Assembly (NCBI RefSeq): GCF_004341085.1
Contig: NZ_SLXW01000002.1
Coordinates: forward strand, 310,001-374,000
Length of the DNA: 64,000 nucleotides
DNA from: Sphingomonas sp. PP-CE-1G-424
GTDB lineage: Bacteria > Pseudomonadota > Alphaproteobacteria > Sphingomonadales > Sphingomonadaceae
Reading direction: 5' to 3'
In this document: piece by piece, positions 9,743-17,612 of the stretch
Numbering within the stretch: the first letter of the stretch is position 1
How the letters are laid out: each line of letters opens with the position of its first letter
Position numbers and translations under genes: made by a program
Notes under the pieces: model-generated
Told to the model about the DNA's origin: nothing
What the model saw: the letters and a program-made list of their open reading frames with translations, nothing else
Database searches by the model: none

Positions 9743-11128
9743 ATGCCTCGTCCTATACTGCGTACCCCGTTCCTTGCCGCGACGGCGATCGTCGGCGCGC
9801 TGACGCTGATCCCGCTCGCCACCTCGGCGATGGCGGCGGTCGACACCGACACGTACCGCGAGTTCGACCAGTTCCTCGATGTGTTCAACCGCGTGAAGGC
9901 GGATTACGTCGACAAGGTCGATGACAAGACGCTGATCAAGGGCGCGATCCAGGGCATGCTCGCCAGCCTCGATCCGCACAGCTCGTACGTCGACGCGCTG
10001 GACTACGAAAACCTCCGGATCATGACCGAGGGCAATTACGGCGGCCTGGGCCTGACGGTGCAGATGGAGGACGGCGCGATCAAGGTCGTCGCCCCGCAGG
10101 AAGACTCGCCCGCCGCCCGCGCGGGCGTGAAGTCCGGCGACTACATCACGCATATCGACGGCAAGCTGATCTACGGCGATTCGCTCGACGAGGCGGTCGG
10201 CAAGATGCGCGGCAAGCCCGGCAGCAAGATCACGCTCGGCCTCGTCCGCCCCGGCCGCGACAAGCCGCTCGACGTGACCATGATGCGCGAGATCATCGTC
10301 CAGAAGCCGGTGAAGTGGGAAGTCCGCGGCGATGTCGGCTATATCAACATCAACACCTTCAGCGAGAACACCGGCGCCGACACCCGCGCGGCGATCATGG
10401 CGATCGACAAGTCGCTCGGCCACCGCCCGCTCGGCTATGTCGTCGACCTCCGCGAGAATGGCGGCGGGCTGCTGACCCAGGCGATCGAAGTCAGCGACGC
10501 GTTCCTTGATCACGGCGAGATCGTCTCGCAGCGCGGCCGCGAGAAGACCGATATCGAGCGCTATTACGCCAAGCCCGGCGACGACGCGCACGGCCTGCCG
10601 GTCGTCGTTCTCACCGATCCCGGCACCGCATCGGCGTCGGAGATCGTCGCGGGCGCGCTTCAGGATCATCACCGCGCGCTGATCATGGGCGAGCGCAGCT
10701 TCGGCAAGGGCTCGGTCCAGACCGTGCTCCCGCTCGGGCCCCAGACCGCGCTCCGCCTGACCACCGCGCGCTACTTCACGCCGTCCGGCCGATCGGTGCA
10801 GGAGGGCGGGATCGAGCCCGACATCAAGGTGCCGCAGCTCACCGATCCCGACTACAAGTCGCGCCCGGTGTTCCGCGAGGCAGACCTCCGGAAACATCTG
10901 ATCAACGAGGTGAAGGCCGACAACGCGGTGCTGGAGGAGGATACCAAGACCGACCCGCGCTTCTCGCAGACGCCCGAGCAGTTGAAGAAGCAGGGCATCG
11001 ACGATTTCCAGCTCTATTACGCGCTGAAGACCGTCGCGCGTCTCGGCGGCCCGACCCAGGTTGCCGCCGCGACCAAGCCGCGCCCGATCAAGCCTGATGC
11101 CGACGCTGCCAAGGCCGCCACCAAGTGA
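9743..11128 (+). CDS. ctpA: Carboxy-terminal processing peptidase, S41 family
   Basis: 461 residues with a signal peptide (about 1-31, ending SAMA). An N-terminal helical region contains GMLASLDPHSSYVDA, followed by a PDZ domain (about 90-165) and the S41 catalytic core. Catalytic Ser297 lies in GTASASE and Lys322 in GERSFGKGSVQT, with the expected 25-residue separation. C-terminal processing peptidases trim envelope proteins in the periplasm; in several Gram-negatives they degrade peptidoglycan hydrolases. It follows the EnvC-like gene after a 304-base gap holding a repeat, so it may have its own promoter. The dsbB-like gene starts at or just after its stop. Confidence 0.94.
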   Translation: MPRPILRTPFLAATAIVGALTLIPLATSAMAAVDTDTYREFDQFLDVFNRVKADYVDKVDDKTLIKGAIQGMLASLDPHSSYVDALDYENLRIMTEGNYGGLGLTVQMEDGAIKVVAPQEDSPAARAGVKSGDYITHIDGKLIYGDSLDEAVGKMRGKPGSKITLGLVRPGRDKPLDVTMMREIIVQKPVKWEVRGDVGYININTFSENTGADTRAAIMAIDKSLGHRPLGYVVDLRENGGGLLTQAIEVSDAFLDHGEIVSQRGREKTDIERYYAKPGDDAHGLPVVVLTDPGTASASEIVAGALQDHHRALIMGERSFGKGSVQTVLPLGPQTALRLTTARYFTPSGRSVQEGGIEPDIKVPQLTDPDYKSRPVFREADLRKHLINEVKADNAVLEEDTKTDPRFSQTPEQLKKQGIDDFQLYYALKTVARLGGPTQVAAATKPRPIKPDADAAKAATK

Positions 11129-11148
11129 GCGTGCGTCGCGGGTTGGGC

Positions 11149-11631
11149 ATGACCAAGAACGAAGAGATCGCGCGCGCTATCGCGCTCCTGCTGCCAGCGT
11201 TCCTGCTGCTCGGTGCGCTCGGCTCGCAATATCTCGGCGGGCTGTATCCGTGCGAGATGTGCCATTGGCAGCGCTGGCCGCATTATTCCGCCGTGCTGAT
11301 CGCGGGGGCGACGTTCTTCGTTCCCGGACGGTCGCTCAGGGCATCGCTGGTGATCATCGCCGGGGTACTGATCGGGCTCAGCGGACTGATCGGCGTCGCG
11401 CATGCCGGTGTCGAATATCATTGGTGGAACGGCTTCACCGCCTGCACGACGACCGTCTCGATGGCCGGCACCACCGCCGCTGAGCGTCTTGCCGCGATCA
11501 TGAACGCGCCGATGGTGCGCTGCGATTCGCCGCAGTGGAAGCTGCTCGGCATTTCGCTCGCCGGGTTCAACGCGATCTTTTCCCTCGTCGGTGCGTTCAC
11601 CATATTCGCACTCATGAGGAAGACGAGATGA
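11149..11631 (+). CDS. DsbB-like disulfide bond formation membrane protein
   Basis: 160 residues from the ATG at 11149. A GTG at 11125 overlapping the ctpA stop would add eight residues (MSVRRGLG). Four membrane helices are visible. The first periplasmic loop carries the redox pair C35-E-M-C38 followed by HWQRWPH, the hallmark of DsbB. The second loop has two further cysteines (TACTTTV and VRCDSP) that could be the second pair. DsbB re-oxidises DsbA using ubiquinone; three DsbA-like proteins are encoded in this window. The stop overlaps the coq7 start by four bases (ATGA), and Coq7 acts in ubiquinone synthesis, which may be more than coincidence. Confidence 0.85.
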   Translation: MTKNEEIARAIALLLPAFLLLGALGSQYLGGLYPCEMCHWQRWPHYSAVLIAGATFFVPGRSLRASLVIIAGVLIGLSGLIGVAHAGVEYHWWNGFTACTTTVSMAGTTAAERLAAIMNAPMVRCDSPQWKLLGISLAGFNAIFSLVGAFTIFALMRKTR

Positions 11632-12164
11632 GCGGCTGGAAGCCAGGAGACGCCAAGCGGGCGACGGATTCGATGATTCGCGTCGACCAGGCCGGCGAAT
11701 ACGGTGCGATCCGTATCTATGCAGGCCAGCTTGCCGTGCTCGGCGATCGTCACCCGGCATCGCGCTCGATCCATCACATGGCGCAGCAGGAAGAGCGCCA
11801 CCGCGCGTTCTTCGACAAGATGATCGTCGATCGCCGCGTGCGCCCGACGGTGCTTCAGCCGATCTGGAAGGTCGCCGGCTTCGCGCTCGGCGCCGTTACC
11901 GCGGCGATCAGCCCGCGAGCTGCGATGGCGTGTACCGCCGCGGTCGAGACCGAGATCGACAAGCATTACGAGGAACAGCTCGTTCAGCTTGGCGCCAGCG
12001 ATCCCGAGTTATCGGCGGCCATCCTCGATTTCCAGGCCGAGGAACTCGAGCACAAGGCGACCGCGATTGCGGCCGGGGCCGAGGAGACACCTGGGTATCC
12101 GGTGCTGAGCGCGGCGATCCGGCTCGGTTGCAAGGTCGCGATCGCTACCGCCAAGCGGATCTGA
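11628..12164 (+). CDS. coq7: Demethoxyubiquinone hydroxylase (Coq7 family)
   Basis: 178 residues, two tandem ferritin-like repeats carrying the diiron ligands. DQAGEYGAIRIYAGQL supplies the first Glu, QQEERH the E-x-x-H pair, ETEIDKHYEEQL the third, and QAEELEHKATAIAAG the last E-x-x-H. It hydroxylates 2-octaprenyl-3-methyl-6-methoxy-benzoquinol in ubiquinone synthesis. The ATG at 11628 overlaps the dsbB-like stop and has GAGGA upstream; the longer in-frame extension to 11535 runs through coding sequence of the previous gene and is not real. Alphaproteobacteria commonly use Coq7 instead of UbiF. Confidence 0.95.
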   Translation: MSGWKPGDAKRATDSMIRVDQAGEYGAIRIYAGQLAVLGDRHPASRSIHHMAQQEERHRAFFDKMIVDRRVRPTVLQPIWKVAGFALGAVTAAISPRAAMACTAAVETEIDKHYEEQLVQLGASDPELSAAILDFQAEELEHKATAIAAGAEETPGYPVLSAAIRLGCKVAIATAKRI

Positions 12165-12179
12165 GAAGCGACCTTCGAA

Positions 12180-12725
12180 ATGAGAATACGGATTGTGGGA
12201 GTGATGCGTATGAAAATGCTTTTTGCGGCGGCGTTGCTCGTCGCCGGGCCTGCGGTGGCGCAAACGTCCCAACCCGCGCGCCGCGCGCCGCCGACGCTCG
12301 CGCAGCTGCCCGCCAAAGCGCCGACGCTGGCCCCGGCATTGCCGGGCGCTACCGGCAAGCCGAACACGATCTCGGCGCCAGGCGAGGTCTCGCGCAGCGC
12401 GCCCGTCAACGGCGTGCTGACCCTGTTCGGCAACGAACGCTGCCCGACCAACCAGAACGGCGAAGAGATCGTCGTCTGCGTCCGCCGCAGCGCGCAGGAG
12501 CAATACCGCGTCCCCAAGGAATTGCGCGAGTTCGTCGTCACGCCCGAGAATGCCAGCTGGGCGACCAAGGCCCAAGGCACGATGGACGCCGGGTCAGGCG
12601 TAAACACCATCGGCAGCTGCTCGGCAGTCGGCGCAGGCGGCGCCACCGGCTGCTTCGGCCAGCGGGTCCGGGAATCGCGGCTGGAAAACAAGACGCGCGC
12701 CGCGGAAGTCCCGGTTCTTCCATAA
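12180..12725 (+). CDS. Secreted hypothetical protein, Pro/Ala-rich N-terminus
   Basis: 181 residues. After a charged N-terminus (MRIRIVGVMRMK) comes a signal peptide LFAAALLVAGPAVAQ, then a Pro/Ala-rich linker, then a small domain with four cysteines in pairs (NERCPTNQNGEEIVVCVRR and SCSAVGAGGATGCFGQ), which suggests two disulfides in the periplasm. ATGs at 12204 or 12210 are possible alternative starts; 12210 gives the most typical signal peptide. I do not recognise a named family. It lies 15 bases after coq7 on the same strand, so it may be the last gene of a ctpA-dsbB-coq7 transcript. The DsbB-like protein upstream makes disulfide-dependent folding plausible. Confidence 0.65.
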   Translation: MRIRIVGVMRMKMLFAAALLVAGPAVAQTSQPARRAPPTLAQLPAKAPTLAPALPGATGKPNTISAPGEVSRSAPVNGVLTLFGNERCPTNQNGEEIVVCVRRSAQEQYRVPKELREFVVTPENASWATKAQGTMDAGSGVNTIGSCSAVGAGGATGCFGQRVRESRLENKTRAAEVPVLP

Positions 12726-12750
12726 CTCATCGCAAGCGATAGCGCCCTAC

Positions 12751-12861
12751 TTCCCCCCTCCCTGAAAGGGAGGGGCAGGGGGTGGGTCGGCTTCCACAGG
12801 CGGCAATGCCAGTGGCATAATCCAACCGACCCACCCCCAACCCCTCCCTTCCAGGGAGGGG
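12751..12861. repeat. Palindromic repeat family R5, copy 1
   Basis: CCCCTCCCTGAAAGGGAGGGG at the left and CCCCTCCCTTCCAGGGAGGGG at the right each form a hairpin. Between them, GGGGGTGGGTCGG pairs with CCGACCCACCCCC. It lies between the secreted protein and the DUF2306 gene. The remaining bases of this 235-base gap hold nothing else I can identify. Confidence 0.8.
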
Positions 12862-12960
12862 TGCACGTTTTGACCATGGCGAGGTCGGCGGCACAAATGC
12901 CCCTTGGCTTCCGCGCTGCGCACCCCGTACCGTCCCCCTGGGACATACAAGGGGGCACGA

Positions 12961-13470
12961 ATGGCACTAACACTCGGAAAACGAAAAACCCGTCTGCGAC
13001 CGATCGCTGCCGACGGTTACGAAAAACTCCTCGCTTACGCCGCAATCCTCCTCCTAGCCGCCGTCATGACCGCGCTGATCCGCGGCCGCCCGCACTGGCC
13101 GCAGGTCCCGACGATCGTCTGGTTCCACCTCGCCACCATCCTCGTCGCGCTCGCGTTCACCCCCATCATGCTGCTGCGCAAACGCGGCGACCGCCCGCAC
13201 CGCGCGCTCGGTACGATCTGGGTCGTCGCGATGCTCGCCACTGCGCTCGCCTCGTTCGGCATCCGGACCAGCACGGGTGGTTTTGGCATCATCCACCTCC
13301 TGTCGATCTTTACGCTCGTCCAGGTCCCGATCATCTGGTGGTCGGCACGCGCGCACGACCTTGCACGGCACCGCACCAGCGTGCGCGGGATGGTCACCGG
13401 CGCGTTGCTCATCGCGGGCGTGTTCACCTTCCCGTTCGGGCGCATGCTCGGGACATGGCTGTTCGCCTGA
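12961..13470 (+). CDS. DUF2306 family membrane protein
   Basis: 169 residues with four membrane helices (LLAYAAILLLAAVMTALI, IVWFHLATILVALAFTPIML, the segment with TIWVVAMLATALASFG, and HLLSIFTLVQVPIIWW), plus a fifth weaker one near the C-terminus. Conserved-looking polar features are PTIVWFH, GDRPHRALG and GGFGIIHLL, which fit the DUF2306 family. Its function is unknown; histidines in the helices hint at metal or haem contacts, but this is inference. The start is the ATG at 12961 with GGGGGCAC upstream. A longer frame from 12904 enters repeat-adjacent sequence and is not preferred. The gene stands alone between two repeat-bearing gaps. Confidence 0.7.
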   Translation: MALTLGKRKTRLRPIAADGYEKLLAYAAILLLAAVMTALIRGRPHWPQVPTIVWFHLATILVALAFTPIMLLRKRGDRPHRALGTIWVVAMLATALASFGIRTSTGGFGIIHLLSIFTLVQVPIIWWSARAHDLARHRTSVRGMVTGALLIAGVFTFPFGRMLGTWLFA

Positions 13471-13497
13471 TACCCGCGCGCGCTGTTCCCGAGGTAA

Positions 13498-13636
13498 CTG
13501 TCCTACAGGCAGAGGGGATGGCATGATGCGCGAATGACGTCGGCAACCATCCGAAGCGCGTTCGCTAAAACCGCCCCCTACGGTGCGTCGGGTGCCGACG
13601 AAAATGCTGCACCAGCGTCTGCACTTTCTGCACTTC
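13498..13636 (+). repeat. Long dispersed element E, copy A
   Basis: It starts CTGTCCTACA and ends GCGTCTGCACTTTCTGCACTTC. The same two end blocks occur, in the other orientation, at 18954-19070 and 38742-38845. This copy is the longest and most diverged inside. It fills half of the 281-base gap before the DJ-1-like gene; no gene is seen in that gap. Confidence 0.6.
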
Positions 13637-13751
13637 GGTTGAGCGCGCTCCTTGCTCGGTGCCGGACTCGCGTTGTTTGTCAGCGAGTTAAGCCAATCCG
13701 GAGCGATGTCGCGGTTTTCGATCGTGAGAGCCCATCGCAAGGAGCAACGGC

Positions 13752-14453
13752 ATGACCGAATCGCTGAGCATCGCCTTCCTGCTATTTCCGAACGTGACCC
13801 AGCTCGATCTGACCGGCCCCGCGCAAGTCCTGTCGCGACTCGGCAACGCCCGGCTCGATCTCGTTTGGAAGACGCTCGATCCGGTGCCGACCGACGCCGG
13901 CTTTTCGATCCTGCCGACCGCGACCTTCGCTGACGTCCCGCGCGCCGACATCCTGTGTGTCCCAGGCGGCTTCGGAACCAACGACGTGATCGCCGACGAC
14001 GAAGCTATGGCGTGGGTCCAGTCGGTCGGGGCCGAGGCGACGTGGGTGACGAGCGTCTGCACCGGATCGCTGATCCTCGGCGCGGCCGGTTTGCTCGACG
14101 GCTATCGTGCCGGGTGCCACTGGGCGCAGCGTGACATGCTGCCACTGTTCGGCGCGATCCCGGTCGACGCGCGCACCGTGGTCGATCGCAACCGCGTGAC
14201 CGGCGGCGGCGTCACCGCGGGGATCGACTTCGCGCTGACGCTGACCGCGATGATCAGCGGCGAGGCGCATGCCAAGGCGGTCCAGCTGGGTCTCGAATAT
14301 GATCCAGCACCGCCGTTCGACAGCGGATCGCCCGCAAAGGCCGACGCCGATATCCTCGAGGCGGTGAAGCGGCGAACGGCGCAGCTTGTGCCAACGCGCG
14401 ACGACGATCTTCGTGCGCTGGCGAAACGCCGCGGTTACCCCTTAGAGACTTAA
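13752..14453 (+). CDS. DJ-1/PfpI family protein, isonitrile hydratase (InhA)-like
   Basis: 233 residues. The Rossmann-like DJ-1 fold is recognised from FLLFPNVTQLDLTGP, CVPGGFGTNDVI and the nucleophile elbow SVCTGSLILGAAGLL with Cys103. GYRAGCHWAQRDML and TGGGVTAGIDFALTL match the cyclohexyl-isocyanide hydratase group, including an Asp near residue 19 in QLDLTGP. InhA hydrates isonitriles to N-formamides, but close relatives also include the sensor domains of GlxA-type regulators; this protein lacks the AraC HTH domain. The true substrate is unknown. It overlaps by four bases, tail to tail, with the DedA gene. Confidence 0.85.
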   Translation: MTESLSIAFLLFPNVTQLDLTGPAQVLSRLGNARLDLVWKTLDPVPTDAGFSILPTATFADVPRADILCVPGGFGTNDVIADDEAMAWVQSVGAEATWVTSVCTGSLILGAAGLLDGYRAGCHWAQRDMLPLFGAIPVDARTVVDRNRVTGGGVTAGIDFALTLTAMISGEAHAKAVQLGLEYDPAPPFDSGSPAKADADILEAVKRRTAQLVPTRDDDLRALAKRRGYPLET

Positions 14454-15082
14454 GGGTGGCGCTTCAGCCCGCGCACGCGGTGCCAGATGTAGAAGCCGAC
14501 GAGTGCGATCAGGACCACGCCGATCAGCAGGTCGGCGCTGTGGAACGCGGCCTTCACACGTGGATCGCTGTCCCACTTGTCGCCGAGCTTCATGCCGACC
14601 CAGGCCAGACCGAAACACCACGGCCATGACCCGACAAAGGTGTAGATGTGGAACGGCACCAGCTTCATCCGCGCGACGCCGGCGGGGAAGGCGATGAACG
14701 AGCGGATCACCGGCAGCAGACGCCCGATCAGCACCGCGATCGAGCCCCATCGGGCGAAGAACCGGTCGGCGGCGTCAAGCTCACCCGGGCCGATCAGCAG
14801 GTAGCGACCCCAGCGTTCGGCCATCGGCCGGCCGCCACGCTTGCCGATCTCGTACGCGACGATCGAACCGAGATTGCACCCGATCGCGCCCGCGGTGGCG
14901 GCGAGATACAGGTCGAACCGCCCGGTCGAGACGAGGTAGCCGGCGAACGGCATGATGATCTCGGACGGCAGCGGGATGCACGCGCTTTCGATCGCCATGA
15001 GCAACGCGATGCCGACATAGCCACCCGAAGAGATGACGCCGATCGTGAAGGTGGCCAGCACGGCCAGGATCTTTTCGAACAT
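14450..15082 (-). CDS. DedA family membrane protein
   Basis: 210 residues. The family core is clear: GYVGIALLMAIESACIPLPSE, IIMPFAGYL, then GAIGCNLGSIVAYEIGKRGG, FFARWGSIAVLIGRLLPVIRSF and FPAGVARMKL. DedA proteins are SNARE-associated/VTT-fold membrane proteins. Some act as undecaprenyl-phosphate or phosphatidylethanolamine flippases, and the family supports proton-motive-force homeostasis. The glutamate in AIESACIPLPSE and the arginine in GRLLPVIRSF are the functional residues of the family. The gene is convergent with the DJ-1-like gene (four-base overlap). The aldo/keto reductase starts divergently about 80 bases away. Confidence 0.9.
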   Translation of the reverse strand: MFEKILAVLATFTIGVISSGGYVGIALLMAIESACIPLPSEIIMPFAGYLVSTGRFDLYLAATAGAIGCNLGSIVAYEIGKRGGRPMAERWGRYLLIGPGELDAADRFFARWGSIAVLIGRLLPVIRSFIAFPAGVARMKLVPFHIYTFVGSWPWCFGLAWVGMKLGDKWDSDPRVKAAFHSADLLIGVVLIALVGFYIWHRVRGLKRHP

Positions 15083-15162
15083 GGCTCGGTCGATTGCGCG
15101 AACCTGGCGCGGAAGGGAAGAGCCAATCGGAACCGTCGGCCGTGTCGTGCGCTGTTTGCGAC

Positions 15163-15960
15163 ATGACAGATCTTACACTCAACGACGGCCGCACGATGCC
15201 CCAGCTCGGCATGGGCACGTGGCAGATCCCCGACAGCCAGGCCGCGGCGATCGTCCGCTCCGGGCTCGATATAGGTTTCCGGCTGGTCGACACCGCCGCG
15301 ATCTACGAGAACGAACGCGGCGTCGGTGACGGCTACAAGGGCTCTAAAGCTTTCCTGACAACCAAGCTCTGGAACGACCGGCAGGGCGATGCCGAGGCAG
15401 CAATAGACGAGAGCCTCGCGCTGCTCGGTGTCGAATCGGTCGACCTGTACCTGATGCACTGGCCGGTGCCGAAGCAGGACAAGTATGTCGAAGCGTGGAA
15501 GGCGATGATCGCGCTGCGTGTTGCCGGGAAGGCCAAGTCGATCGGCGTCTCGAACTTCCTCCCCGAGCATATCGACGCGATTGTTGCTGCGACCGGCGTG
15601 ACGCCAGCGGTCAACCAGATCGAACTTCACCCGAATTTCCAGCAGCGCGAACAGCGTGCGTATCATGAAGCGCATGGCATCGTGACGCAGAGCTGGAGCC
15701 CGTTGGGGCAGGGCAAGACATTGTTGCAGGACAGCGCGATCGTCCGGATCGCGGACAAGCATGGTCGGAGTGCGGCGCAGGTCATCCTGGCGTGGCATCT
15801 GGCGAACGGCTTTTCGGTCATCCCGAAGGCGTCGGATGCCGAGCACCTCGCGGACAACTTCGCGGCGTTGGATCTGACGCTGGATGATGAGGACATGGCA
15901 GCGATCGAAACGCTCGACGATCCTGCGGGCCGGCTGGGACCAGAACCGAACGCGATGTAA
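15163..15960 (+). CDS. Aldo/keto reductase
   Basis: 265 residues from the ATG at 15163; a GTG-type extension to 15094 has no family support. The catalytic tetrad is complete: Asp43 and Tyr48 in VDTAAIYENERGVG, Lys68 in FLTTKLWND and His99 in LMHWPVP. SIGVSNFLPEHID and the NADPH-binding VIPKASDAEHLADN are typical. It is most like the small 2,5-diketo-D-gluconate reductase (DkgA/DkgB) branch. It reduces aldehydes or ketones with NADPH in the cytoplasm; the natural substrate cannot be read from sequence. It shares a short divergent region with the DedA gene. Confidence 0.92.
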   Translation: MTDLTLNDGRTMPQLGMGTWQIPDSQAAAIVRSGLDIGFRLVDTAAIYENERGVGDGYKGSKAFLTTKLWNDRQGDAEAAIDESLALLGVESVDLYLMHWPVPKQDKYVEAWKAMIALRVAGKAKSIGVSNFLPEHIDAIVAATGVTPAVNQIELHPNFQQREQRAYHEAHGIVTQSWSPLGQGKTLLQDSAIVRIADKHGRSAAQVILAWHLANGFSVIPKASDAEHLADNFAALDLTLDDEDMAAIETLDDPAGRLGPEPNAM

Positions 15961-16083
15961 CCCTCCCAGGCACGGAGGGGGGCGCCACGTGAAGTAATGG
16001 GGTGGAGAGGGGCTCTACGAGCGTCATGCTTGCGGTAAGCCCCCTCCGGCAGTTGCGCCTGTACCCCTCCCGTGGCGGGGGGG
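15961..16083. repeat. Palindromic repeat family R5, copy 2 (diverged)
   Basis: CCTCCCAGGCACGGAGGGGGG at the left and CCCCTCCCGTGGCGGGGGGG at the right flank the inner pair GGGGTGGAGAGGGGCT and AGCCCCCTCC. It fills the whole gap between the converging stops of the aldo/keto reductase and udgX and could act as a bidirectional terminator. Confidence 0.7.
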
Positions 16084-16084
16084 A

Positions 16085-17470
16085 CTAACCGATCCGCCTG
16101 CCAACCGTTCGCAGATCTTCAACGAACCGCGCATACTCCTCCGCCGCCTGCGCTGGATCGGGCAATCTAAGCAAATAGCTTGGATGCACCGTGATCCACG
16201 CCTCCCCGCCATCGGGCAATTGCAACGCCCGCCCGCGCTCACGCCCAATGGTCATCACCTTGCCGAACAGCGATCGGGCCGCGGTGGCGCCTAGCGCCAC
16301 AGTGACCTTAGGTTTGATTAGCATCTGCTCCTGTTCGATCCACCAGCGGCAGGCGTCGATCTCGCCTGCCGCTGGCTTGGCGTGGATGCGTCGTTTGCCG
16401 CGTTGTTCGAACTTGAAATGCTTTACTGCGTTGGTGACGTAGGCGCGCGAGCGGTCGACGCCCGCTTCCGCCATCGCCTTGTCGAACATCTGGCCGGCGG
16501 GGCCGACGAATGGGCGTCCGGCGATATCCTCCTGGTCGCCAGGTTGCTCGCCAACGAACATCAGTGGGGCGTCGACTGGGCCTTCGCCGAACACGGTTTG
16601 CGTCGCCGGCTTGTAGAGCGGGCAGCGGGTGCAGCCGGCGGCTTCGTCGCGCAGGGCTTCCCATGCGATCAGGCTGTTGCCGCCGACGTTGTCGCGCGCC
16701 TTCTGGATCATGCCGCTCTCCCTTGCTTGCGCCGCTGCAAGCAAGCCCGGGACCAGCGCGGTTTCGGGCATGTTCTTCCAATATTTCTTCGGCATCTCCT
16801 TCAGCATCGCGCCGATCTTCACGCGGGCTGGGTTAAAGATGCTGGCGTAATAGGTCTTCCAGACTTCCTCGGTCGGGTCGCCCTCGGGGGCGTCGGACTT
16901 GCTTGCACCAGGGCCTTCGGTGAGCGCCTTGCCATCCCAGTGGATCGAGACTTCGGGCGTCAGGATCGACCAGCGCATGCTGGCGAAGCGGTTGACGAAG
17001 AAGGCTGCGTTGGCGCGGACGATGTGGTGGTCGGGCTCGAACCACGCGACGAAGCGCGTGCCGCCGTCCTCCTCGACCTCGCGGAAACGCAGGAACGCGC
17101 GCATTTTGTGGATGTCGCGGCGGACGTCCTTGGCGATTCGGTCGAGCCTGCGGACGAGTGGGTCGGCGCGGTCTTCAATCAGTTTGGGTTCGCGGCGGAG
17201 GCGGAAAAGCAGCGTGTAGAGCAGGGCGAACCGTTCAGGGTCGCTGCCGAGGATGGCGCTGCGGGCCAGGTCAATGAAGGCGCGTGGGACGGAGAATGCG
17301 CCTGGGGGTGGGGCGGGGGCCGGATCAGCTACGGTTGCGAACAGGTCGACCGGTTCGTCGCCGACTTGCCAGACGACGTCGTCGGGGGGAACATCCTCGG
17401 CAATCAGGCCACGCGCGGCGTCGCGCCAGCCGTCGAAGTCGTCTGGTTCGGATAGGGTTACGACGCGCAT
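16085..17470 (-). CDS. udgX: DUF4130 domain fused to UdgX-type uracil-DNA binding glycosylase
   Basis: 461 residues from the ATG at 17470. Residues about 1-245 form a DUF4130 domain (SDPERFALLYTLLFRLRRE, DIHKMRAFLRFREVE, WFEPDHHIVRANAAFFVNRF). The C-terminal part is a family 4-like uracil-DNA glycosylase with CTRCPLYK, VFGEGP and VGEQPGDQEDIAGRPFVGPAG. The UdgX loop GKRRIHAKP contains His363, the residue that in mycobacterial UdgX attacks the deoxyribose and leaves a covalent protein-DNA link. ACRWW supplies a further Fe-S cysteine. It lies downstream of the radical SAM gene with an R5 repeat between, the usual pairing for this family. The in vivo substrate is unknown. Confidence 0.92.
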   Translation of the reverse strand: MRVVTLSEPDDFDGWRDAARGLIAEDVPPDDVVWQVGDEPVDLFATVADPAPAPPPGAFSVPRAFIDLARSAILGSDPERFALLYTLLFRLRREPKLIEDRADPLVRRLDRIAKDVRRDIHKMRAFLRFREVEEDGGTRFVAWFEPDHHIVRANAAFFVNRFASMRWSILTPEVSIHWDGKALTEGPGASKSDAPEGDPTEEVWKTYYASIFNPARVKIGAMLKEMPKKYWKNMPETALVPGLLAAAQARESGMIQKARDNVGGNSLIAWEALRDEAAGCTRCPLYKPATQTVFGEGPVDAPLMFVGEQPGDQEDIAGRPFVGPAGQMFDKAMAEAGVDRSRAYVTNAVKHFKFEQRGKRRIHAKPAAGEIDACRWWIEQEQMLIKPKVTVALGATAARSLFGKVMTIGRERGRALQLPDGGEAWITVHPSYLLRLPDPAQAAEEYARFVEDLRTVGRRIG

Positions 17471-17471
17471 A

Positions 17472-17605
17472 ATCCTCCCCGGCACGGGGAGGGGGACCAG
17501 CGAAGCTGGTGGAGGGGGGCTTCCGCGAACGTGTCGGTGGTGGTGAGCCCCCTCCACCCCGCCGCTGCTCGTCGCGGTCCCCCTCCCCGTGCCGGGGAGG
17601 AATGC
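17472..17605. repeat. Palindromic repeat family R5, copy 3
   Basis: CCTCCCCGGCACGGGGAGGGG at the left and CCCCTCCCCGTGCCGGGGAGG at the right are near-perfect inverses, with GGTGGAGGGGGGCTT against GAGCCCCCTCCACC inside. The element fills the space between the radical SAM gene and udgX, which are on the same strand, so any co-transcript carries this structure. Confidence 0.85.
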
Positions 17606-17612
17606 GTCGGCG

